From contig CM030706.1 of assembly GCA_017979445.1 (NCBI GenBank), positions 7,853,595 to 7,917,594 of the forward strand: a DNA stretch of 64,000 bases, written 5' to 3'. The position numbers were made by a program, and so were the translations under genes. Shown in pieces: positions 11,849-24,600 of this stretch. The notes under the pieces are model-generated. The model did not search any database, was not told where the DNA came from, and worked only from the letters and a program-made list of their open reading frames with translations. The number at the start of each line of letters is the position of its first letter. Within the stretch, counting starts at the first letter, position 1. The DNA comes from Akebia trifoliata (lineage: Eukaryota; Streptophyta; Magnoliopsida; Ranunculales; Lardizabalaceae).

Positions 11849-12246
11849 GGGTAATTATAAAGCACCTCACAAATTAATAAGGGCAACCCACACCATAGTC
11901 AAATTTTTTTTTTTTTTGTCTTATATGGTTTAAAAGTTTTAGAATGACTGATTTTTAGTGAGAATGATCTCTATGATAAGAATATAATCCTCACAAAAAA
12001 TCAACCCATTTTAAAACTTCTAACCCCTTCAGAACAAATTCAAGAATCGTAAATAGTCTACTTTTTTGTAAACTAGTTTTGATGATGTTATAAGTTTCGG
12101 ACTTTAAACCATAGAGATCATCCTCACCAAAAATCAGCTCATTTTGAAACTTTTAACCCATATAAGACCCAAAAAAAAAAAAAAAAAAAAAAAAGATTAT
12201 GGTGTAGGTCACTCTTATTAATTCATGGGTGCTTTTATTCTTACTC
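11849..12246. mobile_element. Foldback MITE with internal hairpin words shared with the TA-flanked family
   Basis: The ends are inverted repeats: GGGTAATTATAAAGCACC at left, GAGTAAGAATAAAAGCACC from the right reverse-complemented, then AATTAATAAGGGCAACC against AATTAATAAGAGTGACC, then CACCATAGTC against CACCATAATC. The inner half repeats words of the elements at 20035 and 35270, such as GATGATCTC and CACCAAAAATCAG, although the outer ends differ. It carries poly-T and poly-A runs just inside the ends. Possibly Mutator-like by its GGGTAATT start; not certain. Confidence 0.65.
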
Positions 12247-12774
12247 TTAAAAAATCCTGGGTGGGCAATTGCCCCCCAGGCTCAGCCCATGTACAGAAGG
12301 ATAGAGATGCCTTTCTAATCAAAATATATTATGAAGTTAAAGAGTGTCAATTATACATGGGAATGAAAAGTACAATCTTCTCTTAATAAAATCCTAATAT
12401 GTATATCTTGACACCTACACACACACAAAAAGATTTATTTTTAAGGAACACACTATATATTATGCTCCCCAATTGCGTTTAGAGGATGAAATTGTGCAAA
12501 GTAGTGTTGACAAGGACTTCTCATAGCCTCCAAACTTTTGTATCTAATCATCTTCCACACAAAAAAAGTGGCATTTATTCATATAATGCTAGATGGTTGA
12601 TGACGACGTCGGGCGGAGCATTGTATAGCAAGCAACCCAATTATAAGAATTGATCAAGATACCCTTTTTTAAGCTCTTAGGATATATTTCTTAGACGAAG
12701 CTCCTAATTATTACAGAATTAGTAGATTTGTTATGTCGAAAATGAAAATAGGTTGAGGTTATGAACATCTGATG

Positions 12775-13020
12775 CAGGGGCGGAGCCAGGATTTTCTTGT
12801 GGTGGGGGCAAACTATGATTAATTGTATTGTTGAAGATCTTGAAGATGAATGATTTTAGGGGGAAATTCAGAGGTTTCTGCTTAAAAGTTGAAGAAAATA
12901 ATATTTAAGTCATTTCCAATTAGTATATGAGAAGGCCCGTAATTAGTTGAAAATATAGGGGTGTCTCAAAGTTCAATGGGGGCAAATGCCCCCACCAGTT
13001 CCTTACTAGCTCCGCCCCTG
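12775..13020. mobile_element. hAT-like MITE, CAGGGGCGGAGC ends, 246 bp
   Basis: Starts CAGGGGCGGAGCCAGGATTT and ends GCTCCGCCCCTG, a 12-bp perfect terminal inverted repeat, with inner GGGGGCAA and TTGCCCCC also inverted. This CAGGGGCGGAGC start is a widespread plant MITE end. I could not find a matching 8-bp target duplication. A related element lies in the PTEN intron at 61525-61734, and a partial head (GCAGGGGTGGAGCCAAGATT) at about 10492. Confidence 0.75.
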
Positions 13021-13770
13021 ATGGTTGAGCGACAATCTTTATGTATGTCTGCAGCATTATTGACATTCAAAAAAACGTCATTAATCACTTTTTATAGTGT
13101 TTTCTCAAAAGTTATAATATGCAATGCTATCCTTTTTTATAGTATTTTTCTAAAATAAGTGGTGCTTTGTGTAGAAATTGGGGTTATTGTTTGATAAAAA
13201 CATCCTTTTTCGACTATTAGATTTTGTTAAGATGATCATAAGGCAATTTATACACACAATGAATATATAACAGGTACAATTGAAATTATTGAAATATCAT
13301 TATGGTATAATTGTAATTATAAGAAAATTTTGAGGGTATAAATGTAATTATGAAAATTTTATGAGGGCAAATCATGAATTGGAAACTTACATTTCAACTT
13401 CTAGTGGAAGCAAGAAGCTAAACTAAAACACATTAATATATACTTCTTAAATGTAAAGCTTCCCAGTACAAAAAATGGGAGAAGTGTTACTTGGTGACAT
13501 TTACCAAACGACACCTAGTTTGCCAAATAAACAAATTGATTGAAATTTTATTATGTTTGGGTGTCTATTCTTGTCCAAAAACCATTTTCTCAAAAGTGAA
13601 ATTCAATTTATCAAAAATGGATCTTGAAGAAATTGAGTTTTTCAGAGAAATAGATCAACGTTGCTTTTTTCAGAAAAATCTCACAGAACAAGCAACTAGC
13701 ACGCAAGCGTAGGCACTTATGTATCTAGATCAAATTGGAGAGCCCCAACATGTCAAGTTGCTTATTAATT

Positions 13771-14495
13771 TGGAAAAATTACTTAAAGAACCCTCACGGA
13801 GGGACTTCTTTCTAAATAGTCTCTAAGTTTTCAATGGTTGTTGTGTAGGACATTTAGTAAACTTTTTTTTCTTTCTAAATGATCCATTGACCTCATCTCC
13901 CACATTTCTCACGATTGAATGCCCTAACCGTTCGAACTCATAATTTTCCTCCAAAAATTGGATTTTGACATCTCAATCGAGTTTTGGAGACATCTTTTCA
14001 GAAGGATTTAAGAGAGAAGAAAAAGTCATTTTCAAGGGATTTTTCAAACTTTGAAGATGTATGTAAAAAACTAAGATTTTTTCATAATTTTTGGATGAAA
14101 ATCAATCAAGTCGTTATCTCAAGTTTTTAGTCAATCTTTCCATGTATTTTAGTTGGAAAAACTCAAAAATTGAAAATGGGTGGATTTTACCAATGTTGAA
14201 TTCACCACTTTTTATTTAAAAAAATGGTGAACTCGACAACAATTAAAAAATCACCGAGTTCAATAGTAAATAAAAAGTAGTGAACTTGACAGGAAATAGT
14301 GGTGAGTTTGACAGTCAAGCATGTGAACTCGACACTAAATAAAAAAGAGTTCGACAATAAAAATTATGAACTCGACAGTACGAGAGACGATTAAAAAAGA
14401 AAAAGTTTACTAAATGTCCTGTCAAGCTAGCTTGGAAAACTCAGGGGCTAGTTAGAAAGAAACCCTTCCTCGAGGGTCTTTTAAGTAATTTTCCC
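13771..14495. mobile_element. Mutator-like MITE, about 95-bp terminal inverted repeats
   Basis: Left end TGGAAAAATTACTTAAAGAA with CCCTCACGGAGGG; right end reverse-complemented GGGAAAATTACTTAAAAGAC with CCTCGAGGAAGGG. Homology of the two ends continues inwards to AGGACATTTAGTAAACTTTT. TATTAATT flanks both sides (13763-13770 and 14496-14503), consistent with the 9-bp duplications of Mutator-like elements with one base diverged. No transposase frame. The interior carries a minisatellite, listed separately. Confidence 0.8.
14200..14385 (+). repeat. GTGAACTCGACA minisatellite inside the Mutator-like MITE
   Basis: The words GTGAACTCGACA, GTGAACTTGACAG, GTGAGTTTGACAG, GTGAACTCGACAC, GAGTTCGACA and TGAACTCGACAG follow one another at irregular 20-45 base spacing. 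Inverted words (ACCGAGTTCA) are also present. Confidence 0.65.
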
Positions 14496-15527
14496 TATTA
14501 ATTCAGGCCGTTGCGCTAATGAGCATCAAGCAACGCTACACCGCGACGCATCAAATTGTTTGGTGTTTTTTAGCATTTTTTACTTTTTTTTTTTTTTTTT
14601 GGTAGGGGACTGTTTGGATTTGTTTTAATATTAAGGGGGGTATGGTGAAGTGCAACACAAGATCTGTTCAGGTTGAGTGTCTTTATTGTGTCCCCATATA
14701 GCAATCAATGCTGGCGTTCACACAAAAAGAGAAGTTGTTTGATCAAGTCTATAAAAGTCTTCTCAAACCCTAAACCCATTAACTAAAAATTAAACCATGG
14801 GCCCTTCAGATCTGTCTCTTTGAAATCTTTAACTTCTTGGAAGGTCTCACACATTTTACATGATGGTGACAAGTAAGGTTTCATGGACCATCCTAAGCTT
14901 ACTCTTCAAAACAAAATATCTAGGAAAGGAATGTTACCATCGCCATGGCTTTATCCTCATTGGCATACCTTAATCATTGATTGTCCTCGAGATTCATAAT
15001 GTCCAAATCTCGAAAATAATCTAATGGGATAGGTAAATTAGCAATGACAATTTAATGATTTTTCCAAATAAGGATGAGATTGTTAGATCAGATTTTGGGA
15101 TTGATTTAGTACCTGTCGACGTTGTTTTGAACTATTTGAGCTAGACCAACTCAATCGAGTCAAACTCAATTGAAACAATTCATCGATGTTGTGTTTAAAT
15201 TTGCTTCACACCCCTCACGAGGTGTCCTTGTATGTTGATGCTCTTCTCCAAGAGATTAGTAACATTGTTAGGGAGGATGCCTCTAAGTCCTTGAACTTAA
15301 GGTTGTAATCCTTTGATTCGAATAAATCTGATCTGGGTGTGTGTCTTAAACTCTAATTACCTTAAAAAAATAAAATAGCCATACATAAATATATAAGGGA
15401 ATGCTTATGTATCGACATTAATTCACTTAACGTACAAGACTTCAATGGGATATTGACAATCACAAAAAACATATGTTTTTCATATTTATCCTAAAAAGGT
15501 ATTCTTATCATATGTTTTAGTTGTAAT

Positions 15528-16162
15528 TAAGGGAGTCAATGGGTTGGTTCCTAAGGAACTTGGAACAATAATCATTATATTAGTTCGATTTTGGTTCTTG
15601 TCAGTTTTGGGTCTGGATTACAAAATAAATGGAACCAGAATCGGAACAGGAAAAAATCATGGTTACCCATCGATTTCGATTTTCAACAATTGAATGAGAA
15701 AAAATGTATTTTAAATCATTATAAAAAAAATTCATTACAAAGTATTAACATATTATCAACAAAATTATTAATTTAATTATAATTTATTATACTTAAGATA
15801 CAAATTAAGTACTTTTTTCAAAAATAAAAATTTATCTTTGTTAAAAGGAATAATTTTTTAGAAGAGTAACTCATTTTAAATTTCAATCGATAATTTATAT
15901 GAAAAATTGAAGAATTTTATATAACATGCATTTATTTTTTAAATAAAAAATACTTTAAATAAACTATAGTATGGAAAGAAATGATAAAATAAATCAGTTC
16001 CGGGTACCCATTGGATAGAACCTAATAGTTTCAGTTCCTATTGGTTCGGTTTCATTTTAGGCCCGGTTTTAATCGGTTCCAATGAAAAGGGATCCAAAAC
16101 TGGGGTATTCGATTCCGATTCTAGTTCGGTTTTGGTTAAATGGGTACCCATTGACACCCTTA
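15528..16162. mobile_element. hAT-like MITE, 635 bp, 8-bp target duplication
   Basis: The left end TAAGGGAGTCAATGGGT pairs with TAAGGGTGTCAATGGGT from the right end. Flanks GTTGTAAT (15520-15527) and GTTATAAT (16163-16170) form an 8-bp duplication with one mismatch. The subterminal parts are rich in GGTTC/GAACC words (TTGGTTCC, GGAACC). A diverged relative is at 28387-28969. Confidence 0.78.
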
Positions 16163-16170
16163 GTTATAAT

Positions 16171-17447
16171 TATGGAAAAACAATTAAAGTTATATTTACC
16201 AAAATACTATTACATAGTAATCATAGTCACCAAGTCGGAATACAAGTTTTAAATGACAAAGGAAAACGATGAAAAAACAGGAAAAAAATGAAACTTTTAG
16301 ACACATAATTAAAGATTTTATGATAAAAACAAGTGTGACCATCAATGTATTTTTGGGGCAAAATGACACAATATTGGAAAACATTAAAAATCATAACATC
16401 AAGACATTATTATCAAATCCACATTAGATAACATTTATGAACTAAATCACAAACAACCATAAGCCCATAAACATTAATCATAGGCCTACAAAAAATAGGT
16501 TCTTATTATTATGTTTTTTTTTTTATTAAAAAAAACGCATTTAAAATGTAAAAATGCGTCTTTTTGAAAAATTCGAGTTTTTTTCATTGTTTTAATCGTT
16601 AGAGGTGCAAGACGCGTTTTAAATAAGACTTTAAAAAAACACCTTGAGTTTTTTGTTACTATGATGGTAATAATAAATTTTTTACCTTTTGTACAAAGAT
16701 AAGGGCATACGCTTTCTATTTGCTCACAGGCTTTTCAACCTACCACTTGTTGGACTTATTTATTTGAAGAGTAGAGTAGTCAAGAACTCTGTTTAGATAC
16801 TCTCACTATAGAGCGTTCTACTGATAGATATTATAGTTATGGCAGATGTACCATAGTCAGATTTGTTCCATTTCTCTTTGTTTGTTGTTAAATTGAACTA
16901 TTATTGGCTTCCCTGCCCATCTCCCAAAATAGAAGGAGTGGATCTTTAATCTTTGATTAGGTTTCTCTTTCTTTATATTGAGACGTCTGCATCGAGAATT
17001 CAAAACGCAATTTATTTTAATGAGATAGATAGATTGTCCCAATTAATTATATAGATTACACAAAATCAGAACTAGAATAACCGGGGGGGTTGAATCTTCA
17101 AAGTACTTCGTCGGAGTAACCACGTTAAGTTTAGATTATTTTTTGACCGAGTCAAAGAGGGTCCCAATTCAAATTGACGAACTCAACCAACGACTTCGAG
17201 ATTTTTTTTGACTCGCCCAAGTTGACTTGAACTCCACCAAGTATTAAAGCCATTAACTATAACAATATAATTAATGTTACATAATTGTCAAACTAATCCC
17301 ATTTCATATATTAGACATTTCTATGGAATGGGTTGATGATGATATTTAATGAGTGACCCCACTTCATGGAACCTAGACTTGATCCATTAAAGAATAACAA
17401 ATAACCTTGTCTCAAAATGTTTTTAATTAATTTAAAAAGAATCTTTG
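16171..17447. other. AT-rich intergenic stretch, no gene seen
   Basis: Nothing coding is supported. A short inverted repeat lies near 16533-16560 (CGCATTTAAAATG and AAAATGCG). The rest is simple AT-rich sequence. Confidence 0.4.
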
Positions 17448-17867
17448 AGGAGGGACCAATAAATAATAAAAGTACCAGCACTCTACCAGTAATTATACAA
17501 AACAATGAGGGGTGCTAATGAAGTTACCTAAAACCTCAACTTTCAGTGGGACCCAATATTATCTATTGTTTTAATCAAATTAAAAATCCTAAAAATAAAT
17601 TAAAAATACTAAAAAAGGTAGTAAAATATTAATAATTCCAGTAGAGGGGGAGGGGACCATCAATAAATAATAAAAGTACAGAACTCTTATTGTAATTATG
17701 TAAAACATTGAGGGGTGTTAATGAAGTTACCTAGAACTCAAGAATCCATATCTTTCAGTGGGACCCAATACTGTATAATGATTTAACCCAATACAAATAA
17801 AAAATTAAATAAAAAATACTTTAAAAAAAAGAATAAAAATTAGAAATAATTCCAGTAGATTTTATAT
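17448..17867 (+). repeat. Direct tandem repeat (about 200 bp x 2) upstream of the DUF863 leader
   Basis: Two adjacent units share the order: AATAAATAATAAAAGTAC, GAGGGGTG.TAATGAAGTTA, CTTTCAGTGGGACCCAATA and TAATTCCAGTAGA. The first unit starts near 17448 and the second near 17650. The array ends just before the inferred transcription start of the DUF863 gene. Confidence 0.7.
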
Positions 17868-17899
17868 ATCTTAAAAAGATGAATGGTTTTGCACATTGT

Positions 17900-18441
17900 T
17901 GATTAATAAAATAGGGATTTGGGTTTTTTTAATTTAGCAAGGAAGTTGGAGAGAATCTAGAAAAAAAAAAAAAACACATTTCTTCCTCTCTCTTCTCTAA
18001 GAAACAAATGAAAAAAGAAAGATTGATGAGAGAAGGGAAAAAAAAGCAGAGAATAAAAGGAGACTAGATGTTGACAAATTTTATGTCACTGCTCTCCTTG
18101 GAAGTTTTTTTTTTTCTTTTTTTCTTGTGGAGATTTCTTGTCTAGGAGATCTCTCTCTCTCTCTCTCTCTAGCTCAGTGACTGGCCCAGCAGATCGAAAT
18201 CTCCCATTTTTATTTTTTATTTTCTACCTGAGATGACGATCTAAGCTTCTTCAATGGCGTTACAGATGTACCCACTTCGTTATTTCCACGCTTTCAGGTC
18301 CTCTGCTTTGTTGGATTCTACTTGTTATTTTTGTTCTTTGTTCAAGTCTGAATTTTGATGGACAGAGTTGAGCTTGTGGAGATTTTGTTGAATCCATGGA
18401 GGATTTTTGAAGAGGTGTGATAGATATGACTTGGGTCTGAG
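17900..18441 (+). other. Probable untranslated first exon of the DUF863 gene
   Basis: A TTTTATATAT element at about 17860, followed by a pyrimidine-rich leader with (CT)n at about 18150-18170 and a good donor (CTGAG|GTAAAT, exon end 18441), looks like a plant 5' leader. The DUF863 coding exon begins one base after an acceptor (GGCAG|A|ATG), which requires an upstream non-coding exon. The start near 17900 is a guess; only the donor and acceptor are visible. The resulting leader intron is about 3.2 kb. Confidence 0.45.
18254..18358 (+). CDS. Candidate upstream ORF in the DUF863 leader, 34 residues
   Basis: ATG at 18254 opens a 34-codon frame (begins MALQMYPLRYFHAF, ends FKSEF) and stops at TGA 18356-18358, inside the inferred leader exon. 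It contains a clustered aromatic and hydrophobic segment. If the exon model is right, ribosomes would meet it before the main start, so it could lower or regulate translation. It could equally be chance. Confidence 0.3.
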   Translation: MALQMYPLRYFHAFRSSALLDSTCYFCSLFKSEF

Positions 18442-19914
18442 GTAAATTTTAATTTTAATTGTAATTTTTGATCAATTAATTATTACTTTATTTTTATTTT
18501 TGATTTGGGGTTTTGGGTTATTAGGATTTGATAGGTTTTTATATTATAATTTGATTAATGATGGTTTTTTTTTTTGTCCAATTGATTTGCCTATTTGATG
18601 ATTTGGATTATTGGGTTTATGCATTTTTTTACAGATCAAAAAGTTTGAATTTTTTTTTTCTTCCTCTCAATTTTTTGTTAATGGGTCTGATGGGTGATTT
18701 GGGTTGTTGGGTTTTGATAGATTTTGTTTGGTTTGTTTTGTGATCTATTTCTAGATTCTTGATTCTCGATAACTAGCATAAAAGATGGAAATTTTCCTCT
18801 CTTGATGATAGAATATCTTGAAATTATACCATAATATGATTGTAATTATCATGCCCGTGTGCCTTTTTCATATCTCTGTCTCATGTTTTTTTTCGTTGTT
18901 GTTAAGTTCTGAAAGTCTGAAAACTTTCTAGAATTGGTATTTATTACATGCTGAGACTGAGATTCTTTTATCCAATTCCTAGTGATAGATTACATAATTT
19001 GTGTGATTACCAGTTTATCTTATTTCTGGATACATAATCCATGCCAAGTATTATTACACCAAGAAAGAAATCTCCACAAAAAAAATGGTCCCTTGTTTGT
19101 AGTTTCTGTGCTTTGTGTATTGGCTTGCATTTGATGATTTGGTTATCAGTATTTCATGCTTTTTGTATTTAGAGAGCTGTCTTGTAGTTGGGAAACTCTA
19201 CTCTTCATAATTTGATTGAATGGTTTAAATTTCTCAAGATGGCCTTTACTGAGTGAATAAAATATGGGATTTCAGTTTTTTGAGAGGCCTTCTTTTTCTT
19301 AAGATCTTATGGACTTGTGTCTGATTGATATTTTCTGCTCACCGTCCATATAGATTGTGTGCCAAGCCATCTTAATGAAATTTTGTCCAACCTTAATCCA
19401 TAGGGAAATTTCTTTCTCCATCTCTTTATGTTTTTATTTTAATTGGTCACAATAAATCTAATCTCATTTGCAAATTTTCTTCTATTATGTGTGCTAGTTG
19501 GTGTATGATACATCTCATGCTCTTAATCTCATGATCTTGTTTTTTACATGCAATGGGTGTGAAGTTGACTACATGTGTAGTTTGTGGAAGAGTTGTATGG
19601 AGAAAAAGCTACTAGGATATTCTCCAAGTTAGGGGATTCTTGGAGCATTTTGGGCTTTCTAAAGCCTTGATGCTTGCAAAGATGTATTTATGGTAAGTTA
19701 GCTTGGGGAGTGTGGTGTGCAAACTTGCATGCGTTATGATTCATGAAGCATCTAACCTAATTGATTCACTTGAAATTGGAAAACCGAAGACACCTTTATT
19801 ACTTTTTCTTTGCCAATTCAACATTCTAGTTGGTTGTTTTGATATAAACATTCCACTTGTAAGATCTAGTAATGACTTGAAAAATGGACTCACAGATTCT
19901 ATTGTCACTAACGC

Positions 19915-20410
<496 letters not shown>

Positions 20411-20439
20411 ATATATATATATATATATATATATACGAC

Positions 20440-20525
20440 AATCCAAAATCTCTTCAACAATCTCAGTGGCCCTCCTAATGGATCCATTTTCCAATGACCC
20501 ATCAACAATTTTAGTTACAATTACA
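20440..20525 (-). pseudogene. Possible PPR-like gene fragment
   Basis: On the minus strand about 27 codons read KIVDGSLENGSIRRATEIV followed by EEILDCRI, which resembles the helix pair of a pentatricopeptide repeat. There is no longer frame on either side. This is weak and may be chance. Confidence 0.2.
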
Positions 20526-21019
20526 AGGAAATAAACCTATAATTGTTAGTCATTCATGATAAACCGTGTCAAAAAGTGGATTATTTCAAGAAAAACAGAT
20601 TGGATCATACATTGACAAGAGTTGGTACGGATACTGGAATGACGAAGGGATACTATTATTACACTGGTTGTAGAATGGTTTCTTGTACATTTCTTCGCTC
20701 TGCCCCTCCATGTCCTTAATAGGCGTCTGTGAAATCTTTACTTCTACATTTCATTCTTTCATTATTTCTCACAATGGATCAGATTATAACAAGGGCGTAC
20801 ACTTCTGTCAATTTTTGCTTTCATTGTAAATCAAGTGGGTATTTGCCAATCATTTGCTTATCCATTGTTCCTTTGCCAGAGTAATTTGGGCTTCCTTTCG
20901 TTCTTTATTCTGAGCTCCTTTGTGCTTCCCCATCTCAATTCTTGCATTGTTTGAGAATTGGCATGTCAAACAATTATTTATTTTTATTTTTTTTTAAAAC
21001 AATTATTTGGTATGTCACC

Positions 21020-21110
21020 CTATTTGAATGTGGTTAGAGCGGAATAGTAGGATGTTTGAAGGAAATGAGCATTCCTGTCAAGAAGTGTTTTTTTATATTA
21101 TTATCTTGAG
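21020..21110 (+). pseudogene. LINE (zf-RVT end) remnant
   Basis: The frame reads MWLERNSRMFEGNEHSCQEV. WLERNxRxFE is the usual phrase near the C terminus of plant non-LTR retrotransposon polyproteins, just after the zf-RVT region. Only this short piece is recognisable, inside the DUF863 leader intron. Confidence 0.4.
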
Positions 21111-21653
21111 GCTCTTATTCTTTTGGAGCAAATTTTTTATCAAGTTGAAAGGACTTTTTTTAGAATGGGATATGCTATGCTCAGGTTGTATGTTTTGTTC
21201 TTTGTTGCCTATTGGGCTTTCTTTGCGCTTTTTAGCTTTTATGGTTATTTTAGGTATATTGTGTTCATATCAAGCATGTTTAATACAGAGGAAGTATTTT
21301 TGCATATTTTGAAATCATTTATGAGGTGCTCTTCTTCCGGTTGTATAATTATGTGGTTTAGCATGTCACATCCTTTGGTCAATTTAGAATGGTTAAAGCA
21401 CAAAGAGGCATATCTAGTTCAACATGCTGGTCCGTCTACTTCAACAAAAGAAGCCCATTGGTTGTATTCCAATATGTGAAAAATTTATCATCTTTTATTT
21501 TTAAACCTAAAAAGCTAATGTTTTTCATACTAAGCATTCAATTTTCTTCAGAAATCTAAAAATGCATTTCTATTACTTTTATTGCCTGGGTATTAAATTA
21601 CATTTGTATATATTTTTTTGTCTCTGATGTGTGATTTTTGGGTGGTTGGCAGA

Positions 21654-24600
21654 ATGGGAACAAAGGTACAGTGTAAAAGCTACTCGCCGGCATATTACTC
21701 AATGAGGGATCTTAATGAGGGTGCTAACATTGGTAGCTGGCCCATATATTATGAGAATAAAAATTTGAACAATGGGCAATACTACAACTGTTTCTTACCA
21801 AAAACAATAACAGATGGATATTCAGAATATGACAAGGAAGTGTTGAAGCAAACGATGCTTGAGCATGAAACTATATTCAGAAAACAGGTACACATGGTCT
21901 TAACGTTCTATGTCGAGCAATGAAAACATGGTTTTTGATGCATCTTTTGAGTTTTGACTTCAAATTTAGAAAGCTTATTATATGATCTGAAGTAACATGT
22001 GTTGGCAGAAGCTATGGGTATGTAGAGTTGAATGGAAAAAAGGGTATTTTAGAAATACCCCCCTGTTAAATTGGTGATATTAGGTTTACCCCCTTGACCA
22101 TTAGTCAACGTTGCCTTTTCTTGATGATTTATCGGTGAAGTTTTGATTTTTTCAAAATTCTCTTCAAATACTTAAATTACTAAATCAAAATTTGGAAAAA
22201 AACAATCAAAATTTTTATGCTAATCTTACATTTTCATGAGTGCGTCCATCTCAACATCCTCTTCATAATGATGATGATAATGATGATGATGATGATGATT
22301 ATGATTATGATCTGATTTTCGAGAATAGTTCTATTTTGAAGGATGTAATTTCCTGAATTTCCAATGGATTCTATTTGATATCATGAACAGGTCAACTAGA
22401 ATTGACTTTTTTCCTTGTGTATCTAATTCAGTTCTTTTGAACACTTGGGTTTCATCTTAATGTTCTGTTTCCATCCAGGTCTATGAACTCCACCGTCTTT
22501 ATAGAATACAAAGGGACTTGATGGATGAACTTAAAAGGAAAGAACTTCAGAAATATTCAATATCAATGGAGGCCTCACGATCAAGTCCACTTTCATCTCA
22601 AACACCATGTGAAGTTCCCCAAAAGATGTGGCAATCTCCTTTGAATTTTTTAAAAGAAGGCAGCACGCAATCATGTTCGGTTCAAACCCAAAATGGAGGA
22701 AGTTTAAAGGAATGTGAGTTGTTGGAATCCAAATCCAAGAAAGTTTCAAGGAAAGGGTTTGATCTCCAACTTCCGGCTGATGAGCATCTTGACAGTGAGG
22801 ACGAGAATCACATTGAAGATGAAAAAGCTATCCAAGCATCTATGATAGCAAGTTATCCTCTTGAGAGAAATTGTGGGGTTGCTTCTCAGAGTGGTGTAAA
22901 GCTGTCTCTTGGAACAAAATCTGATTTGTGTTCATGGAACAAAAATGGATTGGCTGACTTGAACGAACCTGTCCAAGTCGAGGAGGCAACAACTTCATCT
23001 CGGGGCCCTACCGCTTTTCATGAAGAGATTCAATGGAAAAATCCGTATGCCAAACCAAATTCATTTTTCATGGGTTATCACAAGGAATTTTTCCAAAATA
23101 ACCATAAAGGCAAGGATAACGGAACTCGCGTAAATGTTCTACCCTTAGAGAATGAGCGAAACAAATGGGAACGGCAGTCGTATAATCTTGAAGATGGTAA
23201 GTTTTCTTTATTGAAGATTTGAATTTGTTGATATTCTGATTCATTTGGGTTTTTAACAAGTTTAGGAAAATATAGTTGCCTATATCTGTTTTCCCCTTTG
23301 TTTTGCTTACCCATCTTTGAAGAAAGAGGGCTGCTATTGGCACCCTGACTTCTACTTATTACACCCCAATTTCTTATATTATTTATCACACCCTTAATTA
23401 AAGATTAAAACAAACCATTCAAACGTTACAAAAGTTTGGTTCAAGTTATTACTTCAACATTACAAAGCATTGTAACAAATTCAAACAACTTCAGCAGTTG
23501 TTTACAATTAGGATTTAGGCTCATTTAAAAACCTAAATCTAAGAAATAAAAATCTTAACAAAAAGAGAGTTTCTATTGGCACCCCAACTTTTACTTATTC
23601 TCAACCATGGACTTATTTTGTTTTTTTAATTGGGGTGTAATAAGTAAAAGTTGGTGTGCCAATAGCATCTCTCTAAAAAAAAAGAGAGCTGAACCTTTGA
23701 AGTCAGTTGCCCGTTCCTCTATTTCTCTGAGTCATGATGTGTTTGGGTTGTCTGAATTAGTTTTGGACAGCACAGGCATCTTGTCAATTCTCATTTTTCC
23801 TTATTTTGTTTTAGTGAAGTGGATTCAAGCACAGTTGTTCAATTTTATGGTTGTGCTTGTTTGTTCTCATACGAACTGTTAATTTGTTAAAAATGGACTA
23901 ATTGATTTTTAGGGACTTTACATAGCTGACCATTTTTATACAGGAAACAAACAATGGAAGGAAATGAAAAGAAGAACCAAAATCCTTTTTCGAGAAGTAT
24001 TCGGACTGGGAATTCCAAAACTCAAATGAGAAAATGATTTTTTTCAATTCCCAAAGATTAGTCATGAAGAAATCTGTTCTTATTTTAAGATTGTGAAAAT
24101 CTGCATATACTTGTGGCCAGATATTAAATTTTGATTTCAGTGTCTGGAAATGAAAATATTTTGATCAGTGTGAAAATTAAGACTTTTTGGAAATGATAGA
24201 AATAGGCATTAAAATACACTAATTAAGTCATCAAAATACAATAAACAACCATATGGAGTGTGACATTGAAGATTCAACAACATTTTGGCACACATACACA
24301 CAAATATTCAGAGTGAAAAATAATAATACTTTACATGGAAACAAGAATGATAATGTTGTGTTAAGGACATACAACTTAATATGTAAAACATGGAAATGAA
24401 AAAGCTATTAAGTATTGCATTCATATATATATATATATAAACCATGGTTGATTGTGTTTACTAATATGCTTAGAATGCATTAAAATAAGATAAAAAATAT
24501 AACTAACTAATCATAATTCATTTATACTAACGGATGAATGTTATATAATTTATTATTAGTAAATACTATGAGTAATATAGAAGTTCTTTCTAAAAGCAAT

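Noticed and set aside
13491..13712. 73-residue plus-strand frame between two MITEs
   Set aside because: No recognisable domain, no splice or promoter context; length is within chance for this composition.
21028..21479. Two overlapping frames of 94 and 118 residues in the DUF863 leader intron
   Set aside because: Only the first 20 residues resemble a LINE end; the rest is low-complexity hydrophobic translation of AT-rich DNA.
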